The notes beneath the pieces were generated by a model. That model did no database searches, was not told where the DNA came from, and worked only from the letters and a program-made list of their open reading frames with translations. Positions 18,194-27,015 of a stretch of 64,000 bases of DNA are shown in pieces. This DNA is from Endozoicomonas euniceicola (GTDB lineage: Bacteria > Pseudomonadota > Gammaproteobacteria > Pseudomonadales > Endozoicomonadaceae), in assembly GCF_025562755.1 (NCBI RefSeq), contig NZ_CP103300.1:2739001-2803000 (forward strand), read 5' to 3'. How positions within the stretch are numbered: the stretch's first letter is position 1; each line of letters starts with the position of its first letter. The translations under genes and the position numbers were made by a program.

Positions 18194-18238
18194 CTGGTGC
18201 TCAATCCAGTTCCACTGTTATGCTTTTCGTAGCCTTTT

Positions 18239-18484
18239 ATGGGGCTCTTTAAGCAATGGAAGTCTGGTATGTGGTTAAAAATTCTTATTCTTGTTCTTTT
18301 CTTCGCCGTACTCGTCTGCCTGGCTCGGGGGCTTTTCTACCTCATCACCGACCGCAGCGGATCAGCCAAGCTCGTTAACTCTCTGACGGCACGTATCACC
18401 CTGACGGCTCTGATCATGCTGATCATTGTGCTGGCATGGCTGCACGGTGATATTCACAGCCATGCCCCCTGGTTATACCGGTAA
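18239..18484 (+). CDS. DUF2909 twin-transmembrane protein
   Basis: 81 residues with two membrane helices (MWLKILILVLFFAVLVCLAR and a second from about 50 to 68, ITLTALIMLIIVLAWL) and a short loop. It matches the small DUF2909 protein coded between SURF1 and subunit III genes in Pseudomonas. It is on the opposite strand to the rest of the cox locus. It is a small inner-membrane protein with a presumed but unproven role in oxidase assembly. Confidence 0.8.
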   Translation: MGLFKQWKSGMWLKILILVLFFAVLVCLARGLFYLITDRSGSAKLVNSLTARITLTALIMLIIVLAWLHGDIHSHAPWLYR

Positions 18485-18510
18485 ACTCATAGTATCAACC
18501 ATTATGTTTA

Positions 18511-19401
18511 TCACAGTAGATAGACAAAGATAAACAGACCGATCCAGACCACGTCTACAAAGTGCCAGTACCAGCTGGCGGCCTCAAAGGCAAAATGCTT
18601 TTCAGGCTCAAAGTGGCCTTTGAAAATTCTGAACAACATAACAGTCAGCATCAGCGCCCCAAGCGTGACATGGGCTCCATGGAACCCCGTCAGGATAAAG
18701 AAGGTGGAACCATAAATGCCCGCATTCAGGGTTAACCCCAGTTCGTTGTAGGCCTCAATGTATTCTTCTGCCTGAAAGAACAGGAATGCAAAACCGAGGA
18801 TCAGGGTTGCCACCAGCCAGACTTTAACTTTAGTGCGCTCATCTTTGCGCAAGGCATGATGGGCAATGGTCAGGGTGATACTGGAAGCGACCAGTAATAA
18901 CGTGTTTAAGAGAGGAAGGTGGAAAGGGTCAACAATAGCGTCCGGGCCAGGAAAGGTCTCATTATCCGGTGTCTTCATCAGCGGCCATTGGGCGGCAAAT
19001 TCCGGCCATAACAGCTTGTTCGTCATCTCCCCGTGCCCCTCACCACCGAGCCAGGGAATTGTGAACATCCGAATGTAAAACAGTGTGCCAAAAAAGGCGA
19101 AGAAGAACATGATTTCCGAGAAAATGAACCAGCTCATCCCCCAGCGAAAGCTACGGTCCATCTGTGCGCTGTAAAGACCGGCATGGGATTCCCTGATGAC
19201 ATTGCCAAACCAGCCAAACAGCATATAAGCCATAATCAGCGCACCACCAAACAGCACGTAGTGTGCATTGGAATCTTTTACACCGGCAGACATATCGTTC
19301 ATCATCATGCCCGCACCCGCAAGCGTCACAAACATGCCGACAGAGGCTATGATGGGCCACTTGCTCTGTGCCGGAACATAATAGCTACCTTCGTCAGCCA
19401 T
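18511..19401 (-). CDS. coxC: cytochrome c oxidase subunit III
   Basis: 296 residues with seven likely helices. Subunit III stabilises the aa3 oxidase core and its proton uptake. Family features: the early WP segment QSKWPIIASVGMF, SEIMFFFAFFGTLFYI, GFHGAHVTLGALML and the C-terminal ASWYWHFVDVVWIGLFIFVY. It lies 10 bp downstream of the cox11 gene in the same direction. Confidence 0.95.
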   Translation of the reverse strand: MADEGSYYVPAQSKWPIIASVGMFVTLAGAGMMMNDMSAGVKDSNAHYVLFGGALIMAYMLFGWFGNVIRESHAGLYSAQMDRSFRWGMSWFIFSEIMFFFAFFGTLFYIRMFTIPWLGGEGHGEMTNKLLWPEFAAQWPLMKTPDNETFPGPDAIVDPFHLPLLNTLLLVASSITLTIAHHALRKDERTKVKVWLVATLILGFAFLFFQAEEYIEAYNELGLTLNAGIYGSTFFILTGFHGAHVTLGALMLTVMLFRIFKGHFEPEKHFAFEAASWYWHFVDVVWIGLFIFVYLL

Positions 19402-19411
19402 TAAACTCTCC

Positions 19412-19981
19412 TCAAGACTTCAGCGTCCTTTCCCCCATGGTCGTCACATCAAACAGAGTGTACGACAGGGTTAGTTTGGTGATATGCCGGGGTAATTCCT
19501 GATCCACAATAATTCTCAGCGGCATGACTTTTTCTTCGCCTGCATCAAGGGTCTGGGTAGTAAAACAGAAACATTCCACCTTGTGCAGATAATTAGTGGC
19601 CTGAAAGGGCGTGACACTGGGTATTGCCTGACCGATCATTCGCTCACTGGTTGGGTTGCGAGCGTAAAAGCTAAGCTCTCCCACCTGACCGGGATGCACT
19701 TCAACTTCTGAAATATCCGGATGAAAATCCCAGATCATCCCTGCATTTTTCGTTGCCACAAATTGCACTTTGATAATACGACTCGTATCCATTTCCGCTT
19801 TGCCGGTATAAGGGTTTGGGTCCGTCTTGCCATTCAGGCCCGTGACTTTGCAGAAAACGTCGTAAATGGGCACCATAGCGAAACCAAACCCAAACATACC
19901 GCCCGCAACCAGTGCGGTACGCAATACGGTTCGCCGTGACAGATCGACAGTTTGTTCTTCTCTGTTTTCCTTATCCGTCAT
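19412..19981 (-). CDS. ctaG: cytochrome c oxidase assembly protein CtaG/Cox11
   Basis: 189 residues: one N-terminal membrane segment (TALVAGGMFGFGFAMVPIYD) and a periplasmic copper-binding domain. Cox11 inserts CuB into subunit I. The conserved copper motif CFCF is in KVECFCFTTQTL, and YDVFCKVTGLNG is typical of the family. It lies between the subunit I and subunit III genes, its standard position. Confidence 0.95.
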   Translation of the reverse strand: MTDKENREEQTVDLSRRTVLRTALVAGGMFGFGFAMVPIYDVFCKVTGLNGKTDPNPYTGKAEMDTSRIIKVQFVATKNAGMIWDFHPDISEVEVHPGQVGELSFYARNPTSERMIGQAIPSVTPFQATNYLHKVECFCFTTQTLDAGEEKVMPLRIIVDQELPRHITKLTLSYTLFDVTTMGERTLKS

Positions 19982-19996
19982 ACCGAAACCCCTGCC

Positions 19997-21580
19997 TTAC
20001 TTCACATCAGGAGGAGTCGTAAAGGTGTGGTAGGGTGCCGGGGAAGGCAGGCTCCACTCCAGTCCTTCTGCGGTTTCCCAAACCTGCGCTTCCGCTTTTT
20101 TACCACTACGAATGCACTTAATCACAATGAACAGGAACAATAACTGCGTGGCTCCAAACAGAAAGCCCCCAATGCTGGCGATTTGGTTAAAGTCGGCAAA
20201 TTGCAGAGCATAATCCGGAATTCGTCTGGGCATGCCTGCCAGGCCAACAAAATGCATTGGGAAGAATGTCAGGTTCATGCCAATAAACGACAACCAGAAG
20301 TGGGTTTTTGCCAGCGTTTCGTCGTACATATGACCGGTCCACTTGGGGATCCAGTAATACACAGCGGCAAAGATGGCGAAAATAGCACCAGGCACCAGAA
20401 CATAGTGGAAGTGTGCCACCACAAAGTAAGTGTCATGGTACTGGAAATCGGCCGGCGCAATGGACAGCATCAGCCCGGAGAAACCACCAATGGTGAACAG
20501 CACCACAAAAGCAATGGCAAACAGCATAGGCGTTTCGAAGGTCATGGCGCCACGAAACATAGTAGTTACCCAGTTGAAAACCTTCACGCCGGTTGGCACC
20601 GCAATCAACATGGTGGCATACATAAAGAACAGTTCACCTACCAGCGGAATTCCTACTGTGAACATGTGATGCGCCCACACAATAAACGACAGGAATGCAA
20701 TACTACTGGTGGCATAGACCATCGACGTATAACCAAACAGCGGCTTGCGGGCAAAGGTAGGGATAATGGCAGACACGATACCGAACGATGGCAGTATCAT
20801 GATGTACACTTCCGGATGCCCGAAGAACCAGAAGATATGCTGGAACAGCACAGGGTCACCACCGCCCCCCGCATTAAAGAAACTGGTACCGAAATGGATG
20901 TCCATCAGTACCATGGTCACCGCACCAGCCAGAACCGGCATGACCGCAATCAGAAGGTAGGCAGTGATCAGCCAGGTCCAGACGAACAACGGCATTTTCA
21001 TCATGGTCATGCCTGGGGCACGCAGGTTGAGGATGGTGGCAATGATGTTAATGGCCCCCATAATCGACGAGATACCCAGCATGTGAATGGCAAAAACGAA
21101 GTAGGTCGTTGAAGGTGGGGAATAATGAGTGGACAACGGCGCATAGAACGTCCATCCAAAGTTAGGGCCGCCACCTTCCATAAACAGAGTACTCACCAGC
21201 ATCAGGGCAGCAAAGGGCAGAATCCAGAAACTCCAGTTATTCATTCTTGGCAACGCCATATCAGGCGCGCCAATCATAATCGGAATCATCCAGTTCGCGA
21301 GCCCGACAAAAGCAGGCATAACCGCACCAAACACCATGATCAGCCCATGCATGGTGGTCATCTGGTTAAAAAATGCTGGCTCGACTATCTGTAATCCGGG
21401 CTGAAACAGTTCGGCCCGGATGACCATTGCCATGGCGCCACCCGTCAGAAACATAATGAAACTGAACCACAAATACATCGAGCCAATATCTTTGTGGTTG
21501 GTGGTCAACACCCAGCGCATTAAGCCTTTTGCCGGACCGTGATGGTGATCGTCGTGATGTTCAAGTGTCTGTTCGGTCAT
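19997..21580 (-). CDS. coxA: cytochrome c oxidase subunit I (aa3 type)
   Basis: 527 residues with twelve hydrophobic segments, the catalytic subunit holding heme a and the heme a3-CuB centre. Seen: the heme a His in TTMHGLIMVFGAVMP, HPEVYIMILPSFGI with the CuB His and the cross-linked Tyr, HHMFTVGIPLVGELFFMYA with the two further CuB His, and HYHYVLV-type HDTYFVVAHFHYVLVPGA for hemes a3 and a. This identifies an A-type heme-copper oxidase that pumps protons while reducing oxygen. Confidence 0.97.
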   Translation of the reverse strand: MTEQTLEHHDDHHHGPAKGLMRWVLTTNHKDIGSMYLWFSFIMFLTGGAMAMVIRAELFQPGLQIVEPAFFNQMTTMHGLIMVFGAVMPAFVGLANWMIPIMIGAPDMALPRMNNWSFWILPFAALMLVSTLFMEGGGPNFGWTFYAPLSTHYSPPSTTYFVFAIHMLGISSIMGAINIIATILNLRAPGMTMMKMPLFVWTWLITAYLLIAVMPVLAGAVTMVLMDIHFGTSFFNAGGGGDPVLFQHIFWFFGHPEVYIMILPSFGIVSAIIPTFARKPLFGYTSMVYATSSIAFLSFIVWAHHMFTVGIPLVGELFFMYATMLIAVPTGVKVFNWVTTMFRGAMTFETPMLFAIAFVVLFTIGGFSGLMLSIAPADFQYHDTYFVVAHFHYVLVPGAIFAIFAAVYYWIPKWTGHMYDETLAKTHFWLSFIGMNLTFFPMHFVGLAGMPRRIPDYALQFADFNQIASIGGFLFGATQLLFLFIVIKCIRSGKKAEAQVWETAEGLEWSLPSPAPYHTFTTPPDVK

Positions 21581-21590
21581 AATGGCGTCC

Positions 21591-22805
21591 TCACAGCGAT
21601 GCTGGATTGTTAAGAGCAGCTTGCTGTTGGTTTGCAGCAGGTTTGGCGCTGTCGTCTGGTTTCAGCTCTCCTGTCTTCTTGTACTCAAGAATCTGTTTTG
21701 GAGTGACAATCTGACCGGTGTTATTGCCCCATGCGTTTCGCTCATAGGTGATAACGGCAGCCAGCTCGGCTTCATTCAGCTGGTTGGCGAACGCCTGCAT
21801 GGCTGACCCTTTTTTGCCGTTCATAACGATATCAACATGGCCTTCAAGCCCGTCAGCCTTAACCGTCATATCAGCTCCTTTTAATGCCGGGAACAATGGA
21901 GGCATTCCCTCTCCGCCCACCTGATGACAGGCTGCGCAGATTTTTTCGTAAGTGGTTTTGCCCAGCTTCATCAACTTATCCATGTCCCAGTTTTCCTGGG
22001 TTAACTGTTTGACCTTTTCTGCTTCCTGTCTTTTCTCCGACAGCCAGGATTCAAAATCCTCAGGTGTTCTGGCATCAACCACAATCGGCATGTAGCCGTG
22101 ATTCTTGCCGCACAGTTCGGCGCATTGCCCACGGTAAATGCCTGGCCTTTCAATTTTAGTCCAGGCTTCGTTAATAAATCCGGGAATTGCGTCGCGCTTA
22201 ACGGCGAAGGCCGGAACCCACCAGGAGTGGATAACGTCTGCGGCGGTGACAAGAAAACGAACCTTTTGGCCGACGGGTAATACCAATGGTTCATCCACTT
22301 CCAGCAGGTAGTTATTTTCTTTGTTGCGGACGTTGTAAATCTGTTCTTTCGGCGTCGACAGATTACTAAAGAATGAAACGCCTTCTCCCAGATATTCGTA
22401 CTGCCACTTCCATTGGTAGCCCGTGATTTTAATATCCACTTCGGCTTCATCAGTGTTGTAAATGTCTATGAGGGTTTTGGTGGCAGGAATAGCCATTAAA
22501 ACCAGAATAAGGAACGGAATCGTGGTCCAGGCAATTTCAACCAGCGTACTTTCATGAAAATGCTGCGGTTCAACACCACGGGACTTTCGATGCATGATGA
22601 TTGAATAGAACATGACGCCAAACACCAGCACGCCAATAACGACGCAGATGATGAAAATTGTCATGTGAAGACCGTAGATGGAACGGCTGACAGCCGTCAC
22701 CCCCTCAGTCATATTGACCTGCCAGTCCGCCATCAGGCGTACCGGCAACAAGCTACCAATAAAACCGGTAGCAAGAAGAAAAAGTGCTCGCATGTGCTGC
22801 ATCAT
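21591..22805 (-). CDS. coxB: cytochrome c oxidase subunit II with fused cytochrome c domain
   Basis: About 404 residues: signal peptide, two membrane helices, a CuA cupredoxin domain (CAELCGKNHGYMPIVV with the CuA Cys pair, His and Met; preceding His in VIHSWWVPAF) and a C-terminal cytochrome c domain with heme motif CAACH in KICAACHQVGGEGMPPLFP. This is the caa3-like form common in Pseudomonas relatives. The frame is open to 22832; ATG codons at 22805, 22802 and 22793 are all possible starts, and AGGGG ten bases upstream favours 22805. It is the first gene of the oxidase operon. Confidence 0.93.
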   Translation of the reverse strand: MMQHMRALFLLATGFIGSLLPVRLMADWQVNMTEGVTAVSRSIYGLHMTIFIICVVIGVLVFGVMFYSIIMHRKSRGVEPQHFHESTLVEIAWTTIPFLILVLMAIPATKTLIDIYNTDEAEVDIKITGYQWKWQYEYLGEGVSFFSNLSTPKEQIYNVRNKENNYLLEVDEPLVLPVGQKVRFLVTAADVIHSWWVPAFAVKRDAIPGFINEAWTKIERPGIYRGQCAELCGKNHGYMPIVVDARTPEDFESWLSEKRQEAEKVKQLTQENWDMDKLMKLGKTTYEKICAACHQVGGEGMPPLFPALKGADMTVKADGLEGHVDIVMNGKKGSAMQAFANQLNEAELAAVITYERNAWGNNTGQIVTPKQILEYKKTGELKPDDSAKPAANQQQAALNNPASL

Positions 22806-23406
22806 TCCCTTACATCCCCTGACGATCCGCACTCGTTCTCAAAGGGGTCTCAATGAGTTGAGGCGGAAACTTCTTATTATTATTGAGCAGACCCAGAGCC
22901 CTGCATTCAGAGGTGTAAACCAGTCAACAAACATCATTAACTGATTTTGTTATTGTCCTTGTCGACCTACCCTGGTCATTACAGCATCTTGCCTGAAAAA
23001 CGCTTTCCCCAAACACCAACCAGCGGAACTCAAAACCGTGGTAAAGGGTAAATTTCTATGCAAGAGCGACCATTTATCAAAACGCCTTCAGAATCAGAAG
23101 ACAAAGTCACACTACCTGGACACTGCAAATTAACTACACCCTAGCTAGCTTATAAGCTACCAAGACATTAGTGCCTGAGTACCCGGATAAAACAGGTGTC
23201 AATCTGTCCTCCCGGCTTGCTAAACCCAAATCGCAGAAACACCCTGCAATACATACCCCTAGGATCTGACAATAATGACCCAAAGAGTATAGTCTCAGAA
23301 CTCCATTAAACAACATGGATAAAAAAAAGGAAATTATTCCAGCACATTTTCTCCTGATCACCACAACGAAGAAAGAAAATTTTCATGGTAAAAATCAGAC
23401 TGAAAG

Positions 23407-23434
23407 CAAACGACAAAAGACGCTTAATACTCTG
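23407..23434 (+). repeat. left imperfect direct repeat flanking the restriction islet
   Basis: CAAACGACAAAAGACG followed by CTTAATACTCTG. The same 16-base core followed by TTTTAGTACTCTG recurs at 26589-26617. The two copies bracket dcm, the broken endonuclease gene and vsr. Confidence 0.8.
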
Positions 23435-23455
23435 TGATGGTTTCATTGTTCAGGC

Positions 23456-23484
23456 CAGCGGCGTAAAACCCACCGCTGTTTTTT
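23456..23484 (+). terminator. intrinsic terminator on the plus strand
   Basis: CAGCGG and CCGCTG form a 6-bp GC-rich stem around an 11-base loop, followed directly by six T on the plus strand. No plus-strand gene precedes it within 600 bp; it ends just before the 3' end of the methyltransferase gene, which runs the other way. Confidence 0.65.
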
Positions 23485-23489
23485 CATCC

Positions 23490-24770
23490 TTAAGCACAAG
23501 CTGCTTCTGCCTCAAACAAATTGACTTGCGTTTCTGCTACTGTCACATCGTTAAACATGCCGACCCATAGGGCTTCAATATGACGAGCGATATGGTAAGC
23601 CAGCAGTGGCGGAACGGCATTACCAATAACTTTGTAAGCTCCTGAAGCGCTTAATGGGTATTCCACGCCTTTCCTCTTTGACCGAACGAATTCATAACTG
23701 TCGGGAAAGGTTTGAATCCTTGCGCATTCGCGGACAGTTAAACGACGTTCGACCAAACCAAGATCTAACTCTTCTGTATTTTTTCCGCCATTCTCCCTGG
23801 ACAAGCGTCGATACTCAATATTGCCGTGATGTTCAGCTCTTATGGTAGGAGCGACACCATGATAAGAAACCTCGGCCTGCCCCTGAGTCCCCGGACAGTA
23901 CTTAGCCTTGGAGAATTTCTGTTGTGCCAGATCGTTTGATACCCCTGGCTCTTCTAACCCTCTTAACGCATGTCGAACCTGAGAATAGGGCGCTAGCCGA
24001 TCATTCCCCTGTTCTGAGTGTGTCCGTGGCGGGTAAACATCAATTTTTCCACTCTCTATAAGCTGTGCGACCCCGGGGTTTAGGTGCCTCAAGCTCAGTC
24101 CAATAAAAATCACCCGCTCCCGACGTTGGGGAATGCCATAATCAGGCGCAAAAAGCACCCGGGCAGGAACAACCAGATAGCCTTGATCAATATTCCTGAA
24201 GTCATTTTCAATAATCTTTTTAGCGTCTCCCAAGGAAACAAGGCCTTTTACGTTTTCAGCGACAAATACCTTAGGCTTGGTGATTTCAACGACCTCTCTC
24301 ATCCAAAGATACAGGCTACCACGACTTTCTTCGGCGGACACTTCCGTACCCATTGCATTATGATGGCACTTGTGGGAATTGAATCCATTACGCTTACCGG
24401 CAACACTGAAGTCCTGACAAGGAAAGCCGCCCGTTACCACATCGATATTCTCTGGAAATTCAAACTCGCCGGACTTATGTTTTTTTACCAGATCAACAAT
24501 ACTTTCCGTATGAAAAACGAATTCAGAGTCTACGCCCCTTTGCTGGAAAAAAGGTTTCCAGGCACTTTCGGCGTATTTGAGTATGTCGTTAGCGAAAACT
24601 GTCTGAAAGCTCGTTTCCGGCAAGTACACCATGCCGTCTTCAGGGCTGGCGAAATGACGAAATATCTCAGGATTAATAAATTCCCTGGCGACAGAAAAGC
24701 CACCCTCAAATCCTAAATCCATGCCTCCACAGCCACTAAAAAGCGATAGTACTCGTTTATTATTCAACAC
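23490..24770 (-). CDS. DNA (cytosine-5-)-methyltransferase
   Basis: 426 residues with the C5-methyltransferase motifs in order: motif I VLSLFSGCGGMDLGF at the N-terminus, motif IV VTGGFPCQDFSVAGKR with the catalytic Cys, motif VI VFVAENVKGL, motif VIII GIPQRRERVIFIG, motif IX/RECARIQTFPDSYEF and motif X YKVIGNAVPP. It transfers methyl from SAM to cytosine C5 in a specific site; the target recognition region lies between motifs VIII and IX and cannot be assigned by eye. It lies next to a broken endonuclease gene and vsr, so it may now act as a solitary Dcm-like enzyme with Vsr repair. Confidence 0.93.
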   Translation of the reverse strand: MLNNKRVLSLFSGCGGMDLGFEGGFSVAREFINPEIFRHFASPEDGMVYLPETSFQTVFANDILKYAESAWKPFFQQRGVDSEFVFHTESIVDLVKKHKSGEFEFPENIDVVTGGFPCQDFSVAGKRNGFNSHKCHHNAMGTEVSAEESRGSLYLWMREVVEITKPKVFVAENVKGLVSLGDAKKIIENDFRNIDQGYLVVPARVLFAPDYGIPQRRERVIFIGLSLRHLNPGVAQLIESGKIDVYPPRTHSEQGNDRLAPYSQVRHALRGLEEPGVSNDLAQQKFSKAKYCPGTQGQAEVSYHGVAPTIRAEHHGNIEYRRLSRENGGKNTEELDLGLVERRLTVRECARIQTFPDSYEFVRSKRKGVEYPLSASGAYKVIGNAVPPLLAYHIARHIEALWVGMFNDVTVAETQVNLFEAEAACA

Positions 24771-24799
24771 GATGCCTTGATGTTTTTTAACGATACCTT

Positions 24800-26012
24800 T
24801 TACTCTGAAGCTTCCAGAGTATCAGATATCAACCTTTTAGGATCTGGAATCTCTTTGCCGGAGTGCTTAACACGCAACTCACTGTCAACCGCAGAAACCC
24901 AGAGTTTAAACAGCTCACCCTTATCAAGCGACGCTAGTCTCTCTTCATTTTGTCCCCAGTAATCAGCCAGTACTTCAGGATCAGTCGTCTCAATGCACTC
25001 CCTTACCATTTTCAGAAATCCGGGATCTTTAAGTTTTTCAAAAATCCTCGGAACATCACCATAGGTTATAGAGCCTTGGATAACTTCGATCTTACCGCCT
25101 GCGCTGAATCGATCCCGAAGGGAGTGGTCAACTATTTTGTGACGAGCCGCAAGATAAGTGGATACGCGCATGTACTTACCAACAAAAGCTTCTGGAAACA
25201 GCGTGCAAGCCTCAGCAATTTTCTCCCTTCTTAGTTGCGCTGGTAACTCAGGCCATGCCTTAAAAACAAACTTGCCAACCTCCTCTGGATCGATATTTTC
25301 GGCCAGGTCATCCTCAACCCACCAAAGGTCAGCTGAAGCACCGAATTTTTCTTTCAGGTACTTACGGAATGGCTTAGGGGCGCAGCATTCAATAACTTAC
25401 CGGGCTGTTGGCTGTTGGCTATTAGCTGCTCATACAGCCAACCGCCAAAAGCCAAAAGCCAACAGCGGTATATTATGTTCTGCTGCTTCCCTTAAAGGGG
25501 TTGCACAGTTTCCCTACTTCTTCGTATCCCATACCTATCTTGGAGAAGGCCGTTTCATCGCTGTCGATAGTCATATCTATGCTATAACGAGGCTTATGCG
25601 TAATCAGAACATCCTTTACACAATCCTCATAAGGTTTGAATCGGTAATCAATTTTACCGCCCAGCTTAGCGAAAAAGAGCATTATTTCATCCACGCCATC
25701 AACTCGAGTAGATTCAAAAATGCTGCCGCCCAGTGTTTGCCACTTGTCGCTATTGGTCGTCTTAACTTCAACACCAATCATAGCTGATCGGTCAGGAAAC
25801 TTCAGAACGATATCTGGAAACTTCTGGCCTGAAATTTCCCTGACTTCGATTCCGTTGAAGGCTACTTCCTGAGCGATGACTAAGCGCATAACCCTCGCAA
25901 GATAGCCTTCAAAAGCTGTTCCCTGATATTTTCTCACCTCATCCGGCGATTTTTTTCTAAGCTCGATTAGACACCGATCAAGAATGCGTTGAGTTCTTTC
26001 TAGTGGCAACAC
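24800..26012 (-). pseudogene. restriction endonuclease gene (PD-(D/E)xK) split by a small element
   Basis: Two open segments together look like one gene. The upstream part (26012-25473, GTG start) codes 179 residues with a PD-(D/E)xK nuclease core, QKFPDIVLKFPDRSAMIGVEVKTT. The downstream part is open from about 25396 to the stop at 24800 but has no ATG until 25171. Its first residues (PKPFRKYLKEKFGASADLWW) sit directly after a 105-bp palindromic insertion at 25382-25486 that puts stop codons between the parts. The two parts are in different frames, and excising exactly 105 bp would not restore frame, so further change has occurred. Between dcm and vsr, this was presumably the partner endonuclease, now inactive or truncated. 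Confidence 0.65.
25382..25486. mobile_element. 105-bp MITE-like palindromic insertion
   Basis: The element has GCAGCA/TGCTGC ends with imperfect extension (GCAGCATTCAATAA at the left; the right end read in reverse is GCAGCAGAACATAATA). Its centre is a hairpin of short repeats: GGCTGTTGGCTGTTGGCT on one arm and GCCAAAAGCCAAAAGCCAAC on the other. It contains no gene and interrupts the endonuclease frame. Its movement by a transposase acting in trans is inferred. Confidence 0.6.
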
Positions 26013-26067
26013 AGGTACTACCTCATCTTAGGCGTTCATTAGTACCAATTAGACTCCATTAAAATTT

Positions 26068-26574
26068 ATGGTTCCAGATAAAGCCGGAAAATACCTGTCA
26101 GGTTCAAACCCCAAAAGGGATAGCACTCACACCTCGATGCGCAGCCACATAATGGCATCAATTCCAAGCCGAAATACAAAGCCTGAGTTGTATGTTCGAA
26201 AAGCGCTACACTCTTTGGGGTTTCGCTATCGAGTCCATGTGAAACGCTTACCTGGAACGCCTGATATAGTTTTACCAAGATACAAAGCTGTCATTCAGGT
26301 CAATGGCTGTTTTTGGCATGGGCACGACTGTCCGGCTAACAGACCTGCCAAAAGCAATACAGAGTACTGGCAGCAAAAGATCAGTAAGAACCAGGCACGG
26401 GATGAGAGGAATAGAAACGCCCTGTTAATGTCAGGCTGGCGATTGCTGGTAATCTGGGAATGCGCAATTCAGGGCAAGCAGAAGCTGGATCGGAAAGTGT
26501 TGATTAGCCTTGTGGAGAACTGGGTGTTAGTGGGCAATGAGCTGGCAGAGATAAGGGGCGATACCAGCCTCTGA
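26068..26574 (+). CDS. vsr: very short patch repair endonuclease Vsr
   Basis: 168 residues. Vsr nicks next to T:G mismatches that arise when 5-methylcytosine deaminates, protecting genomes with C5 methyltransferases. Family signatures: HTSMRSHIMASIPSRNTKPE (MRS and TxPE), GFRYRVHVKRLPGTPDIVLP with the catalytic Asp, VNGCFWHGHDCP (the zinc-site and catalytic His region) and SGWRLLVIWECA. It lies divergently next to the broken endonuclease gene, close to dcm, as expected for a Dcm-Vsr pair. Confidence 0.95.
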   Translation: MVPDKAGKYLSGSNPKRDSTHTSMRSHIMASIPSRNTKPELYVRKALHSLGFRYRVHVKRLPGTPDIVLPRYKAVIQVNGCFWHGHDCPANRPAKSNTEYWQQKISKNQARDERNRNALLMSGWRLLVIWECAIQGKQKLDRKVLISLVENWVLVGNELAEIRGDTSL

Positions 26575-26588
26575 ACCCAGACCAAAAT

Positions 26589-26617
26589 CAAACGACAAAA
26601 GACGTTTTAGTACTCTG
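26589..26617 (+). repeat. right imperfect direct repeat flanking the restriction islet
   Basis: CAAACGACAAAAGACG followed by TTTTAGTACTCTG, beginning 15 bp after the vsr stop. It matches the copy at 23407-23434 except for a few bases and one inserted base, in the same orientation. Confidence 0.8.
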
Positions 26618-27015
26618 CAATAATGACATTTCAATTCCTTCATACACACTTGTCAGAAATCATCATGCCAGTCAAAAGCGATCTGGAACTCACTATTAAA
26701 AAAGTCACAACAACAAGAAACCCATTGCATTCATTTCCTGTTTTTCAGGAGAAATTTTCTCAGGCCACTTTAGTGAAAAACAATGAAGATGCGAACAATT
26801 TCAGTATATTTTGTGTGTCATTTTTTTGACTGCACAACTGCTTCGAGAGACATGAAATAGCTTATAAAACAAGGCATTTTTTTATTTTCTTTTTTAATTC
26901 TAAAATTAATATTTCTTATGAAAAAGGGATATTTAAAATTGCTTGTGCTGAGTCTGTCTCTATGGTCAATTATCTCATCATCAGTCAGTACCAGCCACTG
27001 TCAATGGAGGCACAA
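26618..27015. other. AT-rich intergenic region
   Basis: About 400 bp, strongly AT-rich around 26860-26940 (TTTTTTTATTTTCTTTTTTA). A 68-codon frame at 26623-26829 has no recognisable content. A frame opening at the ATG at 26918 begins like a signal peptide (MKKGYLKLLVLSLSLWSI) but runs out of phase into the next gene and stops near 27085. Confidence 0.5.

Larger units (their letters stand above)
22833..23489. other. long intergenic region before the restriction islet
   Basis: About 650 bp without a convincing gene. It should hold the promoter of the cox operon at its left end. The right end contains a direct repeat (23407-23434) and an intrinsic terminator on the plus strand (23456-23484). 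Short frames here (for example 23134-23364 minus and 23385-23570 plus) have no recognisable content. Confidence 0.6.

Noticed and set aside
20183..21112. A 309-codon plus-strand frame opposite coxA
   Set aside because: It is the antisense of a highly conserved oxidase gene; its composition (His, Asn, Gly) is an artefact of the reverse strand.
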